Part shown: one piece after another, positions 1-9,377 of the stretch
Layout: each line of letters starts with the position of its first letter
Position numbering within the stretch: the stretch's first letter is position 1
From: Armatimonadota bacterium
GTDB lineage: Bacteria > Armatimonadota > Fimbriimonadia > Fimbriimonadales > Fimbriimonadaceae
Direction of reading: 5' to 3'
Assembly: GCA_027451905.1 (NCBI GenBank)
Contig: DAIDHV010000007.1
Location: 1-64,000 of the forward strand
Length of the DNA stretch: 64,000 nucleotides
The notes under the pieces: generated by a model
Told to the model about the DNA's origin: nothing
The model's database searches: none
The model's input: only the letters and a program-made list of their open reading frames with translations
Program-made: the position numbers and the translations under genes

Positions 1-146
1 CTCCCTCGTTCACAGTAACCAGATATCATCAAAGGAGAACTCTATTTAAACTGACTTCAATAAAAGGGGCAGGTCATCTAGTCGATCAAAGTGATCAAGA
101 ATCAGATTGGTCAGACACAAGTTGCTGACCTATCTGATTTGAGGTT

Positions 147-344
147 TTATTGACTCTGGGGACTTCGACCGTTGTGTCTGGCCTGTCCAGGATTGGTTGG
201 GGCGGGCCGATTGTTTGGATTCGGCACGGTGTATTTCTCGTTAGATTTGAGGCCAGATTTGCCGCACCCTCCAGCAAGGAGGGTCAACGCGGCAATTCCC
301 AAACCTAGGGCCAATATTGTCTTTACTTTCAATGAAGTGGCCAT
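147..344 (-). CDS. Small putative lipoprotein
   Basis: Encodes about 65 residues with a hydrophobic N-terminal helix ending in the lipobox-like LAGGC, followed by a short Lys/Asn/Pro-rich tail with no recognisable domain. The lipobox predicts export and lipid anchoring of a very small peptide. It lies six bases downstream of the prepilin-like gene on the same strand, so the two are probably co-transcribed. A TTG at 350 is an alternative start two codons upstream. Function unknown; the call rests on the lipobox and the gene order. Confidence 0.6.
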   Translation of the reverse strand: MATSLKVKTILALGLGIAALTLLAGGCGKSGLKSNEKYTVPNPNNRPAPTNPGQARHNGRSPQSQ

Positions 345-350
345 ATTCAA

Positions 351-1238
351 TTAACAGCCACTTGGGTTTGGAGGAGGAATGGTTCCGCCGTCTCTGCCAT
401 CATGGGTTAGCCAAATATTGTCATTAGGATGCAAAGTAATGTCATATCCATCCTGTTCAGGGTGGACGGCTTTGACATGGCCATCCGTGAACACATAATT
501 ATCTGTGTTGTTATGGCGGGTTTTATCGGCCGGTTCTAAGTCGTACCCCCAACTATTAACCGCATCTTGCTGGGTGAGCCAGAAACCTTGCTCCTGCAAA
601 TAGTCACCGTCTTTGGGTGAGATTCCGGTGTAGCCTCCCGCTGCACTTTCAATGTATCCTTCAAAAATCAAATCTGTGCCGGCTGGGTCGGCAATTTGGG
701 TGTTGCTGATTCCGCCAACATGAAAGTTCTTGTCATCATAGCTCAGGTTGCTTTCATTGGAGTAGCTTCCAAAGCCAAACCCGTTCCAAGACACACTGTG
801 CTCTTGTGAAGCAGGTGTGTAGCAAGCATCGGGGTCAGATGCACTGGGGTTGCCTGGGGTCAGGAACACGTTCATTGTATATGTTACGGGGTAAGCCCGA
901 AAGTCAGTTTGTGATGTGCTAGAAAAAATAACTGGCTCTTCGGGGCAAACCCAAATTGAACTTCGACTGTACTTGGCGTGGTTCTTGATATACGGCTCAA
1001 TATCGGATGCGCCTGTTGTACCGTTGACGAAGTGAAAATTTCGGGGAATCGAAAACAGATCATCGTTATCACCCGCGTACATGGCTTCGGCAAGGCCAAG
1101 CTGCTTTAGGTTAGAAACGCAAACCGCGCTTTTGGCTGCCTCTTTGGCTTGGGCAAAGACGGGGAACAAAATAGCGGCAAGGATTGCAATGATGGCAATC
1201 ACGACGAGGAGTTCTATGAGGGTAAATGCTCTTTTCAT
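351..1238 (-). CDS. Prepilin-type N-terminal cleavage/methylation domain protein (DUF1559-like)
   Basis: The first residues are Met-Lys-Arg-Ala followed by [20 protein letters not shown], the class III (type IV pilin-like) signal with the conserved Glu at mature position 5. '[11 protein letters not shown]' and '[11 protein letters not shown]' follow, typical of the large pseudopilin paralog families of Armatimonadota and Planctomycetes. The remainder resembles DUF1559/H-X9-DG proteins, and '[10 protein letters not shown]' near the end fits that motif. Such proteins are cleaved by prepilin peptidase and presumably assemble into, or are exported by, a pilus/type II-like machine. The start chosen is the ATG at 1238, because the motif begins there; a TTG lies three codons upstream. 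No good ribosome binding site is visible. Confidence 0.88.
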   Translation of the reverse strand: MKRAFTLIELLVVIAIIAILAAILFPVFAQAKEAAKSAVCVSNLKQLGLAEAMYAGDNDDLFSIPRNFHFVNGTTGASDIEPYIKNHAKYSRSSIWVCPEEPVIFSSTSQTDFRAYPVTYTMNVFLTPGNPSASDPDACYTPASQEHSVSWNGFGFGSYSNESNLSYDDKNFHVGGISNTQIADPAGTDLIFEGYIESAAGGYTGISPKDGDYLQEQGFWLTQQDAVNSWGYDLEPADKTRHNNTDNYVFTDGHVKAVHPEQDGYDITLHPNDNIWLTHDGRDGGTIPPPNPSGC

Positions 1239-1586
1239 AAGGACCAACTTGATGGAATTTTGGAATCAGCATCGGACCAACTTCCACTACCATCTTAGCA
1301 CGTTCTCATTTTGACGTTTGGAGGTTAAGACTTCATTAAGTTAAGGTATGTGCCCATAAACCTATATTCGAAAATGGTAGCGATGAATAGAAAGTCCTAA
1401 CTTGAACTGGTCACTACTAAGAGTTATTGCAAAGAGGAGAGTTAGGTTCGAAACTACAAAATTGATCTGTTGGGAACTCAAGAGAAAGGTTGCGAGCAGT
1501 CATGATCGCATGAATACCGGCAACATCCTTTGCCTTGAAAATTAACCGGCAAGAGCAGATTTGTTACTAAATCGAGAGGTAAGAGC
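1239..1586. other. Intergenic region without a gene
   Basis: About 350 bp between the GH127 gene and the prepilin-like gene, both on the minus strand. It must contain the prepilin promoter and the GH127 3' end. I see no tRNA, strong hairpin, repeat or convincing ORF in it; short reading frames crossing its edge are shadows of the prepilin gene. Confidence 0.5.
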
Positions 1587-3644
1587 TTAATTCAAACTCG
1601 GAGATTGATCGTCGGATGGGTCTTTGACCCGCAGCCAAACTGCCATGTGAGACTTCCCGCGGTTATTCCACATAAAATAGGGGATTAATTTCACCCTGGC
1701 GCTGGGAACAAAGTCATTATCATAGGGTGAATAGAGCGTGTCTTCAGAATCGTCTGCAATTAAGCTGTCCTGAGGCACCAATCCCATATCCACTGGAGAA
1801 ACGTTCATAGGAACGTCGCAGTAGCAGTCTGTGTAAACGTAAGACACTGGCGTTGGCGATTCCTCTTCAACAACTTCCAAATCCTCGTCTGGCTCGACCC
1901 TAAGGTGCTGAGGATAGATGGGCTGAAAAGTCACTTCATCCTCGTCAACCGAAATGTCAGCCGATTCGCAACAGTACACGATCGGCCCAATCCTCAGGGC
2001 AACTTTACCTAAATTATCAAGCACCAGCGGATGGCTCTTGATCCACATCGGTTCTCGTTGAAATCTAATGACAACTTCGGATCCTGATTGCCATTTACCG
2101 CTGATTAAGAACCATTCGTTTAAGTTTTGCTCACTGTCAAAATCAAGGTCCGTACCAATATTAACCGATTCACTTCCGACTGGCCAAGCAACCCTTAAAT
2201 TGAAGTGAACTGGTTCAGAAGGCTCAACCGTAATCTTGGCGATCGGACTCCAAGGATAGTTGGATTCCACTGTAATCTTAACTTCGGCTCCGTTGAATAC
2301 GGCGGTAATTTCAGAATCAATAAGAAAATTCAAACTGATGCCGTCGTCAGTCAGGTGGACTATGTGCCGATCCAGTGATAACAGCATTTTGGCAATGTTT
2401 GGTGGGCAGCAAGAACAAGAGAACCACTCGACTCGGTCATGCTGGCCTCGACTTTCTAATGGGTTGTCATAAAAGTACTTCTTGCCATCAAGCGAAATAC
2501 AGGCAAGAACATTGTTCATCAACGTTGCTTCCATTACTTCCAAGTACTTTGCCTCGCCGGTGAGCCTCGTCATTTTTGATGCCCACCAAAAAAGGGCACA
2601 TGCCGCGCAAGATTCGGCATAGGCGGTCATATTAGGAAGGTCGTAATCGGTTGTAAACCCTTCATTTTCTCCGCTGGGGCCAATTCCACCTGTTATGTAG
2701 ATGCGGCGTTGGATGAGGTTATTCCAGACTCTTTCAAGAGCAGAAGTTAGCAGTTGGTCTTCAGTGCGGATCGCCCATTCCGTAGCGCCGATGTAAAGAT
2801 ACATGGCCCTCACCGCATGGCCAACGACGCTTGTGTGCTCTCTGATGGGCAAGTGATCTTGAAGGTACTCACCCACGTAGTGCTTATTTTTAGAGAGCAT
2901 TCTTTCTGCCCAAGGTGAAATAGCGAGCGCCTCTGAATCCTCCAATTCTAATTCAAAAGGGCTTGGCCGTGATCCTCGACTGTCTAGCATCCATCCGGCA
3001 AGATCGGCCCATCGGCTGTTGCCAGTTGCATCGCTTAATCTAAATAAGGCTAGCTCTAGCTCTTCGTGTCCCGGGTAGCCAAGTTTCTTACCGGGCCCAA
3101 AGTGACTGGCAAACTCTTCAACCGCCTTCAAAGCAATATCAAGAAGACGGCGATCACTGCCAGTTGTCTCTTCGAACCAGGCAACCGCTGCTTCCACCAA
3201 ATGGCCAAGACAATACATCTCGTGCATCATCATTGTGTTCCGCCACTTCAATTGGGGATGCTTAAGTTGAAAAAAGGTGTTGAGGTAGCCGCTTGGCTCT
3301 TGGCATTGACCAATAATGTCGATGCATCGGTCAATGGCTGCTTTAAGTTGTGCGGACTGACCATATTTCAGGCCATATGCACAGGCTTCTAGCCACTTGT
3401 AAACATCAGAATCGTTAAAATAATAGCCCTCATGGGTCCCCTCTTCTTTGCCAAGCACCCGTAAAAAGTTTCCAATTCTGCCAGTAGTGTCAAGATGTTT
3501 GTACTGCTCCAAAAGAGAGACTTCATTGACAGTAAGAATCCGGGACCGTAAAAGCGGGTTAGTAATATTAACTTTTGGCTGGGGATGAGAAGGGTTGTTC
3601 ACGTGCGGGATAGTTTTACCTTGAACCGCCGAGGATCGTACCAA
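1587..3644 (-). CDS. Glycoside hydrolase family 127, putative beta-L-arabinofuranosidase (DUF1680)
   Basis: A 685-residue protein with the (alpha/alpha)6 barrel features of GH127. Compared with Bifidobacterium HypBA1, the GENEGF motif at about 326-330 holds the acid/base Glu candidate. AESCA gives the zinc ligands Glu344 and Cys346, and SCCPPN gives Cys412-Cys413, one of which is the nucleophilic Cys. All catalytic positions appear intact. The family releases L-arabinofuranose from plant glycans or hydroxyproline-linked arabinan. No signal peptide is visible, so it is probably cytoplasmic. The start is a TTG at 3644. The acidic segment near residues 575-595 is not part of the family core. The gene stands alone between unrelated neighbours, but matches the plant-sugar theme of the rhamnose locus. 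Confidence 0.9.
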   Translation of the reverse strand: MVRSSAVQGKTIPHVNNPSHPQPKVNITNPLLRSRILTVNEVSLLEQYKHLDTTGRIGNFLRVLGKEEGTHEGYYFNDSDVYKWLEACAYGLKYGQSAQLKAAIDRCIDIIGQCQEPSGYLNTFFQLKHPQLKWRNTMMMHEMYCLGHLVEAAVAWFEETTGSDRRLLDIALKAVEEFASHFGPGKKLGYPGHEELELALFRLSDATGNSRWADLAGWMLDSRGSRPSPFELELEDSEALAISPWAERMLSKNKHYVGEYLQDHLPIREHTSVVGHAVRAMYLYIGATEWAIRTEDQLLTSALERVWNNLIQRRIYITGGIGPSGENEGFTTDYDLPNMTAYAESCAACALFWWASKMTRLTGEAKYLEVMEATLMNNVLACISLDGKKYFYDNPLESRGQHDRVEWFSCSCCPPNIAKMLLSLDRHIVHLTDDGISLNFLIDSEITAVFNGAEVKITVESNYPWSPIAKITVEPSEPVHFNLRVAWPVGSESVNIGTDLDFDSEQNLNEWFLISGKWQSGSEVVIRFQREPMWIKSHPLVLDNLGKVALRIGPIVYCCESADISVDEDEVTFQPIYPQHLRVEPDEDLEVVEEESPTPVSYVYTDCYCDVPMNVSPVDMGLVPQDSLIADDSEDTLYSPYDNDFVPSARVKLIPYFMWNNRGKSHMAVWLRVKDPSDDQSPSLN

Positions 3645-3771
3645 AACGTCTTTGTCGAGGCAGTTAAACCGGTTTATGAGTCTTGTAAGGGTCCAGAATT
3701 AAATGAGACAATTTCTGGACCCCTAGCCAAGTTATCCAAAGCGAGCAGGATCAATCTCCGTTACGAAACAT

Positions 3772-4662
3772 TCAGCCAGGATAATAACCGTTAGCAATGT
3801 CTTCAAGAAGCGTCGGATGAGTAGGTTGCCAACCAAGCATCTTTTGGGTCATTTCGCTTGAGCCTTGTGCATCCATGCCAAAGAACATCCCTATCCAGCC
3901 AAAGTGAGCGGAAGCTTGATCTGCTGGAATGCATTCCACCGGAATGCCGTGAAACTGACCAAGAGCCTGTGCGATCTCTCGAGCGGGCACGCCCACTTCA
4001 GACGCAGCATGCAGTACAGAACCGGCCGGTGCATTGTCAACCGCCAGCTGAATCAGGCTGGCAGCATCAAGCCGATGCACCGCGGACCACCGGTTGCTGC
4101 CGTCACCAATGTATCCAGAAATACCTCGCTCTCGTGCAATTGAAGAAAGAACTTGGATAAAGCCGTGGTCTCCACCGCTTCCATGGACGGTTGGAGCAAA
4201 TCTTACAACTATGCTCCGCACCCTTTTTTCGGCTAAGTCCAATGTTAAAGCGGCATTTTGAATCCGTGCATGGACTGTGGGATCGGGACGATCAAGCTCG
4301 GTTCCTAGCCGACCCGTTGCTAGGCCCAACAAACCAGAAGCAATAATGAGTGGACCTCCGCTGCCTGCCAGTTCCTCCCCAAAGATTTCAATAACTTTGC
4401 GGTCCGTTCGAGCAGCGTCCTCCATTCTTGAGAAGTCATGGATATAGCCTAAATGGACCACACCTTGCGCCTTTTTTGCAATGGCTCGCAGTTCATTCAG
4501 ATCTTCAAACGATCCGAGCACGGGCGTCGCGCCTAGTTCGCTTATTTTTTTTGCCGAAGCATCGGACCTGGCTAAGCCTAACACCTCATGTCCGGCCTTT
4601 AAGAGTTCGGGCACACAGGCAGATCCAATCCAGCCTGATGCTCCGGTTACAAGTATTCGCAT
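3772..4662 (-). CDS. NAD-dependent epimerase/dehydratase (extended SDR)
   Basis: A 296-residue Rossmann-fold protein beginning RILVTGASGWIGSA, with the GxxGxxG dinucleotide-binding motif at residues 7-13. It resembles atypical extended SDRs often annotated as NAD-dependent epimerases. The usual YxxxK is not obvious: the region around 'IIASGLLGLA' replaces the normal Tyr segment. The true reaction is therefore unclear, and it may be an atypical SDR such as an NmrA-like sensor or reductase. It is divergently transcribed from a TetR regulator, with palindromes in the shared 88-bp gap, suggesting that it is the regulator's target. The substrate cannot be told from sequence. Confidence 0.8.
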   Translation of the reverse strand: MRILVTGASGWIGSACVPELLKAGHEVLGLARSDASAKKISELGATPVLGSFEDLNELRAIAKKAQGVVHLGYIHDFSRMEDAARTDRKVIEIFGEELAGSGGPLIIASGLLGLATGRLGTELDRPDPTVHARIQNAALTLDLAEKRVRSIVVRFAPTVHGSGGDHGFIQVLSSIARERGISGYIGDGSNRWSAVHRLDAASLIQLAVDNAPAGSVLHAASEVGVPAREIAQALGQFHGIPVECIPADQASAHFGWIGMFFGMDAQGSSEMTQKMLGWQPTHPTLLEDIANGYYPG

Positions 4663-4697
4663 ATTGTTCCTTGGTTAAACTGTTGCCACAATAATAG

Positions 4698-4731
4698 TGT
4701 CAGGACAAACTCATGATGTCATACTGTGACA
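4698..4731. promoter_or_regulatory. Candidate TetR operator pair
   Basis: Two inverted repeats lie in the gap between the divergent SDR and TetR genes: TGTC-AG-GACA at 4698-4707 and TGTCA-TACTG-TGACA at 4717-4731. They share TGTC/GACA half-sites with centres about 21 bp apart, two helical turns. This is the expected arrangement for an autoregulating TetR protein binding its own divergent promoter region. Confidence 0.55.
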
Positions 4732-4750
4732 ACACTTGGAGAATACCATA

Positions 4751-5314
4751 ATGGGGCGCTGGGAACCAGACGCGCTTGGCAGGCTGCGAGCAGCCGCACT
4801 TGACCTCTTTACTGAGCGGGGATACGAGCAAACCACGGTGGCGGACATTGCCGAACGGGCAGGACTGACGTCTCGCACTTTCTTTCGGTATTTTCCAGAT
4901 AAAAGGGAAGTGCTGTTCCAGGGGGCTGAAGGACTTGAAGGAGCCATGACTGAAGCACTGAAGAAAGTTGATTCTGCAAGCCCGGCACTTGAGGCAGTTT
5001 CAGCAGCGGTTTATGCGGTGGGCAGTTACATGGGTGATATCCGGGATTTTGCCCGCCTGCGACGAAATGTGATCCAAACGAATGCGGAGTTGCGAGAGCG
5101 AGAGCTAACCAAATTGTCCAAACTTTCTGGAGCACTGGCAGAAGCCTTGATTCGTCGTGGTTCCAATCCCATAGAGGCGCAGCTAGCAGCAGAAACAGGG
5201 CTGGTTGTATTCCGGATCAGCTTTGAACTTTGGATTGCAGAGGGAGAATTACGATCCTTTCGGGATATAGCCCACGAACTCTTCCTTCAAATGAGCCTCT
5301 TGACCCGTGTTTAG
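4751..5314 (+). CDS. TetR/AcrR family transcriptional regulator
   Basis: A 187-residue protein with the TetR N-terminal helix-turn-helix at about residues 10-55: TTVADIAERAGLTSRTFFRYF is the classical recognition-helix region, followed by 'PDKREVLF'. The C-terminal ligand domain is divergent, as usual. ATG 4751 is preferred over the upstream TTG 4736, because GGAG at 4738-4741 is correctly spaced for it and the homology begins there. It probably represses itself and the divergent SDR gene through the palindromes just upstream. The ligand is unknown. Confidence 0.88.
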   Translation: MGRWEPDALGRLRAAALDLFTERGYEQTTVADIAERAGLTSRTFFRYFPDKREVLFQGAEGLEGAMTEALKKVDSASPALEAVSAAVYAVGSYMGDIRDFARLRRNVIQTNAELRERELTKLSKLSGALAEALIRRGSNPIEAQLAAETGLVVFRISFELWIAEGELRSFRDIAHELFLQMSLLTRV

Positions 5315-5522
5315 ATGTTCATTGATAGCCTCATATTCCAAGAAGAGTCACTAAACTTTCTTTGAAATGAACAACTTCTCTTTGTGCAATTGAAATGGGT
5401 TGTGCACGAGACGTCTTTTAGCGAGAGGTGACTGATGGTTTGGAGACCAAGACCGCAAAAGCAAAAACTCTTTTTTCTAGTCCGGAATTGATGTTGCTTG
5501 TTTCCGCAAAGAATAGGCTACA

Positions 5523-5609
<87 letters not shown>

Positions 5610-5689
5610 AATGGACATTCAAGAATACCAAAACTTTGCAATTAACCTGGAAATCGAGGCTAGATTTGCCGAAACTTTATTTACTGGCT

Positions 5690-6595
5690 ATGTCTATGAA
5701 TGAATCTCTCTCTTTGGCTGATCAAAATAATCCTCACAGACCGACTTCCGGCGCCGAGGATTCAGCTTCAAAAGGCGAGACAAGTGATGTCAACGCTTAT
5801 GAGCTTAGGTTGGTGACCCAGTCAGAAACATCCAATACGGGCGCCCACCGCATAACAATCACAAGCGGAAAAGGAGGAGTCGGCAAATCTAGCATTTCTA
5901 GCAACCTGGCGTTATCTCTTTCTAAATTAGGGGCAAAAGTTCTGCTTTTTGATGCCGACCTACAACTTGCCAATCTAGACCTTTTGCTTGGCATCCAGCC
6001 CGAATTTACACTTTTTGACGTCATCAAGCACGGGAAGCACCTCAGAGACATTATGTGTGATGCTCCTCTTGGCCTTAAGGTGATTTGTGGAGGGTCTGGT
6101 GTAAGCCAGCTGATGAACGCGGGGCCAAAAAAGCTAAACGTCTTTTATGACCAGCTCAACGATTTAGAGGGAGAATTTGATTATTTTATCTTTGATACCG
6201 GTGCAGGGGTTGATAACCGGATGGTGAGCTTTTGCGCCCACACGGATGAAACGATCATTGTGACGACTCCCGACCCCTCGAGCATCACCGACAGCTACGC
6301 GGTCATTAAAATCACCGGCGTCAAAGCGTCCCAAGTCCCTGTTAGCGTGATTTTTAATGGAGTTGTGGGACCAAACGAGGCAATAGCTTTGTACCGCATT
6401 CTTAATGACACCACGACTAAGTTTCTCAATCGTCCCATCGCCTTTTTGGGAGCTGTCCGCCATGATGACACAATGAGGGCATCAGTTCGTGCCCGCCGGC
6501 CAGTGGTCACAACATTCCCCCAAGCCCCCAGCGCGATTGACATTGATGCCATTGGATTAGAGATCTATCATCGAATGGTCTCAAAAGCAGCATAA
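5690..6595 (+). CDS. FlhG/MinD-family P-loop ATPase
   Basis: About 301 residues. A 50-residue polar leader is followed by the deviant Walker A SGKGGVGKSS (about residue 59), the switch-like 'DADLQLANLDLLLG', 'DTGAGVDNRMVSF' and 'TTPDPSSITDSYAVIK'. The last two fit FlhG/FleN/MinD2 proteins better than MinD proper. These membrane-cycling ATPases set the number or position of polar machines. It sits just upstream of pilB, an HDOD protein and pilT, so it probably places the type IV pilus machinery. The frame is open further upstream to 5498, but that part is antisense to tRNA-Leu; ATG 5690 (or 5696) is the likely start. No clear Shine-Dalgarno is visible. Confidence 0.85.
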   Translation: MSMNESLSLADQNNPHRPTSGAEDSASKGETSDVNAYELRLVTQSETSNTGAHRITITSGKGGVGKSSISSNLALSLSKLGAKVLLFDADLQLANLDLLLGIQPEFTLFDVIKHGKHLRDIMCDAPLGLKVICGGSGVSQLMNAGPKKLNVFYDQLNDLEGEFDYFIFDTGAGVDNRMVSFCAHTDETIIVTTPDPSSITDSYAVIKITGVKASQVPVSVIFNGVVGPNEAIALYRILNDTTTKFLNRPIAFLGAVRHDDTMRASVRARRPVVTTFPQAPSAIDIDAIGLEIYHRMVSKAA

Positions 6596-6742
6596 TTTCT
6601 GCCATTTTATCTCTCTGATCAAGTCGCAATTTAGGCTAAATCTTAGTTAAAGTAGCCACATTTTCCTGGTAAAAGTGGCTGCTTTTTCTACCTGGCAAAA
6701 TGGAATTTTTATAGGGAGGGGAGAAATGAGGGTGATTCTGCA

Positions 6743-8461
6743 ATGCTGACCGGCGAAACCTTTGTGCGCGAAGGTCTCATTTCTGCTGAACAGCTTTCGG
6801 TCGCTTTAGACCGCCAGTTGGAGGTCGGATCCGATGAGCCTATCGCCAAGGTCTTGGTGAAGATGGGGCTCATCACAGAACGTGATCGAGTTCGGGTCCT
6901 TGGCAAGGTTTGGGGCGTCCCTTACGTTGACCTTTCCAAGTTTAGCCCCTGTGCAGATGCCATCAAACTGCTGACCCCTTCACTCGCCAAGAAATTTCAT
7001 GCCCTCCCACTGGAAAGGGTCGAGAACCGGCTTGCAGTGGCAATGTCCAACCCAATGGACGTTTTTGCCATCGATGAGCTTCGGCTGCATACCGGATTAG
7101 AAATCGAGCCGGTCATTGCCTTAGAAGAAGAACTCACTGCTTCGATTACACGGAATTTCAAGGTTGACCTGAGCACCAGTACTGATCTTGATAATGTGAT
7201 CAAGGACGTCACCGGAGAAACACTCACAATCAATGAGACCACCGAAGAAGATGTTTCGGAAGCTCAGCTGCGAGAAATGGGTGAAGACGCCCCCATTATT
7301 CGGCTTGCCAATATGATTGTTGCCAAGGCGATTGAAGAAGGCGCCAGCGATATCCACATTGAACCCATGAAGGATGGAATCCGTGTTCGATACCGCGTTG
7401 ATGGTGTCATGTCGGAAGCGATGAAGCTGCCGCGCAAAGTTCTTGCTCCGCTGACAAGCCGATTCAAGATCATGTCGGACATGGACATTGCCGAAAAACG
7501 TGTTCCCCAAGACAACCGGATTTCTGCAACCGTCAATGGCAAGGAATTTGACTTCCGCGTCAGTACCTTGCCCATGATCCATGGCGAAAAGATTGTTATG
7601 CGTGTCTTGGATAAAGGAGGCATCAATGTGGGTCTCGACAAGCTCGGGTTTTTGCCTCACAACTTGGAGCTTCTCGAGGACATGTGCGGAAGAAGCTACG
7701 GCATTATCCTTGTTACTGGGCCGACTGGCTCTGGAAAGTCTACAACTTTGTATTCGGTGCTCAATAAGGTCAGTGATGGCAAAAGCAACATCATCACGAT
7801 TGAAGATCCGGTTGAGTATGAGCTTGCTGGCATCAATCAGTGCGGTGTCAACGTGAAGGCGGGCATGACGTTTGCCGCCGGATTAAGAGCCATGCTACGG
7901 CAAGATCCCGACATTATTATGGTTGGCGAAATGCGCGATACAGAGACCGCAACTATTGCGATGGAAGCCGCCCTTACCGGTCACCTTGTTTTGAGCACCC
8001 TTCATACCAATGATGCGGCAAGTGCCCCCTCCCGCTTGATTGACATGGGGGTTGAGCCTTTTTTAATTTCCAGCTCAATTGTCGGAATTCTTGCCCAGCG
8101 CTTGGTGAGAAGAATCTGCCCCAGTTGCAAGACCGAGTATGAGACAACGTGGCAAGAGTTTAGGCGTCATGGCTTGCCGATACCCGAAGAGCACCAAAAC
8201 GAAACTGGCGCCCTAAAGCTGATGAAGGGCAAGGGTTGCGATAGCTGCAAGGGAACAGGATACAAAGGAAGAACCGGTATCCACGAATTGCTGATGATGT
8301 CCGATGAAATTCGAGATGAAATCCTTAAAAAATCTCCGGCCCATGTGATCAAGAACATTGCCGAAAGCCAGTCTATGAAAAGCCTTACTGTTGATGCAAC
8401 CGCCAAAATCATTCTTGGCCAAACAACTGTGGAAGAAGTGATGAGGGTGATCTATTCATGA
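6743..8461 (+). CDS. pilB: Type IV pilus assembly ATPase PilB (GspE family)
   Basis: A 572-residue extension motor ATPase. The N-terminal MshEN-like domain (about 1-145) contains 'LISAEQL', 'VGSDEPIAKVLVKMGL' and 'VPYVDLSKF', a fold that binds c-di-GMP in some relatives. The C-terminal T2SSE domain has 'DIHIEP', Walker A GPTGSGKSTT (about 325), the Asp box, Walker B 'DIIMVGEMRD', the His box 'GHLVLSTLHTND', and the tetracysteine zinc site CPSCKTEY...CDSCKGTGYKGR. Everything required for activity is present. It is preceded by the FlhG-like gene and overlaps the HDOD gene by four bases (ATGA). Confidence 0.95.
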   Translation: MLTGETFVREGLISAEQLSVALDRQLEVGSDEPIAKVLVKMGLITERDRVRVLGKVWGVPYVDLSKFSPCADAIKLLTPSLAKKFHALPLERVENRLAVAMSNPMDVFAIDELRLHTGLEIEPVIALEEELTASITRNFKVDLSTSTDLDNVIKDVTGETLTINETTEEDVSEAQLREMGEDAPIIRLANMIVAKAIEEGASDIHIEPMKDGIRVRYRVDGVMSEAMKLPRKVLAPLTSRFKIMSDMDIAEKRVPQDNRISATVNGKEFDFRVSTLPMIHGEKIVMRVLDKGGINVGLDKLGFLPHNLELLEDMCGRSYGIILVTGPTGSGKSTTLYSVLNKVSDGKSNIITIEDPVEYELAGINQCGVNVKAGMTFAAGLRAMLRQDPDIIMVGEMRDTETATIAMEAALTGHLVLSTLHTNDAASAPSRLIDMGVEPFLISSSIVGILAQRLVRRICPSCKTEYETTWQEFRRHGLPIPEEHQNETGALKLMKGKGCDSCKGTGYKGRTGIHELLMMSDEIRDEILKKSPAHVIKNIAESQSMKSLTVDATAKIILGQTTVEEVMRVIYS

Positions 8462-9366
8462 GCACGAGACTTCCCGATAATTCCGTTAAGTCCGTGTTTA
8501 ATCTTTCCGACGTATCCACTCAAGAAGAGAAAATAAAGAAAGTACTTAGCCGCGTTACAGATTTGGCGGTACTGCCTCACGTCGTCTTTCAGGTGCTAGA
8601 AGCCTCAGCTTCTTCCGATACCGCGTGTTCAGAAATTGAAAAATCCATAATTGTAGATCCTGGCTTTAGCGCAAAGGTACTAACCCTTGCCAACAGCGCT
8701 TCGTACGGCATTCCCAAGAAAGTGACCGCGATTCGCGAAGCAATTACCTTCCTGGGATTCAGAGCGGTTCGTAACATCGCCATGACGGTTGGCGTTTTTG
8801 ACCTCTTTGCAGGCAAAACCGACAAAGAAAGTTTGAGGCGTCGGTTGTGGTGGCGCCACTCAATTGACTCGGCGATGATCGGCCAGTGGTTGTCGAAGTC
8901 TCTCAAGCTTGGCTCTCCCGATGAAGCCTATACTTGTGGATTGCTGCATTACGTTGGCAAAACCTTGCTAGATCGCTCCGGCATCGGTGACTATGCACAG
9001 GTTGAAGAGCTGATTAAGGAAGGGTTAGACGACGTCAAAGCAGAATTAGAGGTCTATGGCATTAGCCACGATGCGGTGACGATCGCGGCCGGCGCCAAGT
9101 GGAATTTACCACTGCCATTGTTGAATGGATTAGACTATCGCCGCCCTGTAGATGCAACCGCAGAGAATGCCAAGTTAAGGGCGTGCACCGCTTGCTCTAG
9201 TTTCTTGGCGTCAGTGGTTCGAGACGAATGGCAGCCAGACGTGACAATTTGGCGCGCACCCGCATGGGCGTTTTCGATAGCGGAATTTGACTTAAAAGAT
9301 TTAGAATCGCTTGTGTTTGATGCAAGTGCTTACATTGCTAGGGCCAGTGAGGCCGAAGCAGCTTAG
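8458..9366 (+). CDS. HDOD domain protein
   Basis: A 302-residue protein with an HDOD domain (about 25-230): 'LPHVVFQVLEAS', 'VDPGFSAKVLTLANSASYGIPKKV', 'AITFLGFRAVRNIAMTV' and 'YTCGLLHYVGKTLL' match the family. HDOD domains resemble HD phosphohydrolases without a competent metal site and act as signalling scaffolds. The start overlaps the pilB stop (ATGA) and the stop lies 11 bases before pilT, so it is embedded in the pilus operon. It probably links pilus activity to a second messenger or chemosensory signal; in Xanthomonas an HDOD protein binds pilus regulators. No catalytic role is predicted. Confidence 0.88.
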   Translation: MSTRLPDNSVKSVFNLSDVSTQEEKIKKVLSRVTDLAVLPHVVFQVLEASASSDTACSEIEKSIIVDPGFSAKVLTLANSASYGIPKKVTAIREAITFLGFRAVRNIAMTVGVFDLFAGKTDKESLRRRLWWRHSIDSAMIGQWLSKSLKLGSPDEAYTCGLLHYVGKTLLDRSGIGDYAQVEELIKEGLDDVKAELEVYGISHDAVTIAAGAKWNLPLPLLNGLDYRRPVDATAENAKLRACTACSSFLASVVRDEWQPDVTIWRAPAWAFSIAEFDLKDLESLVFDASAYIARASEAEAA

Positions 9367-9377
9367 GAGAAAAGAAA

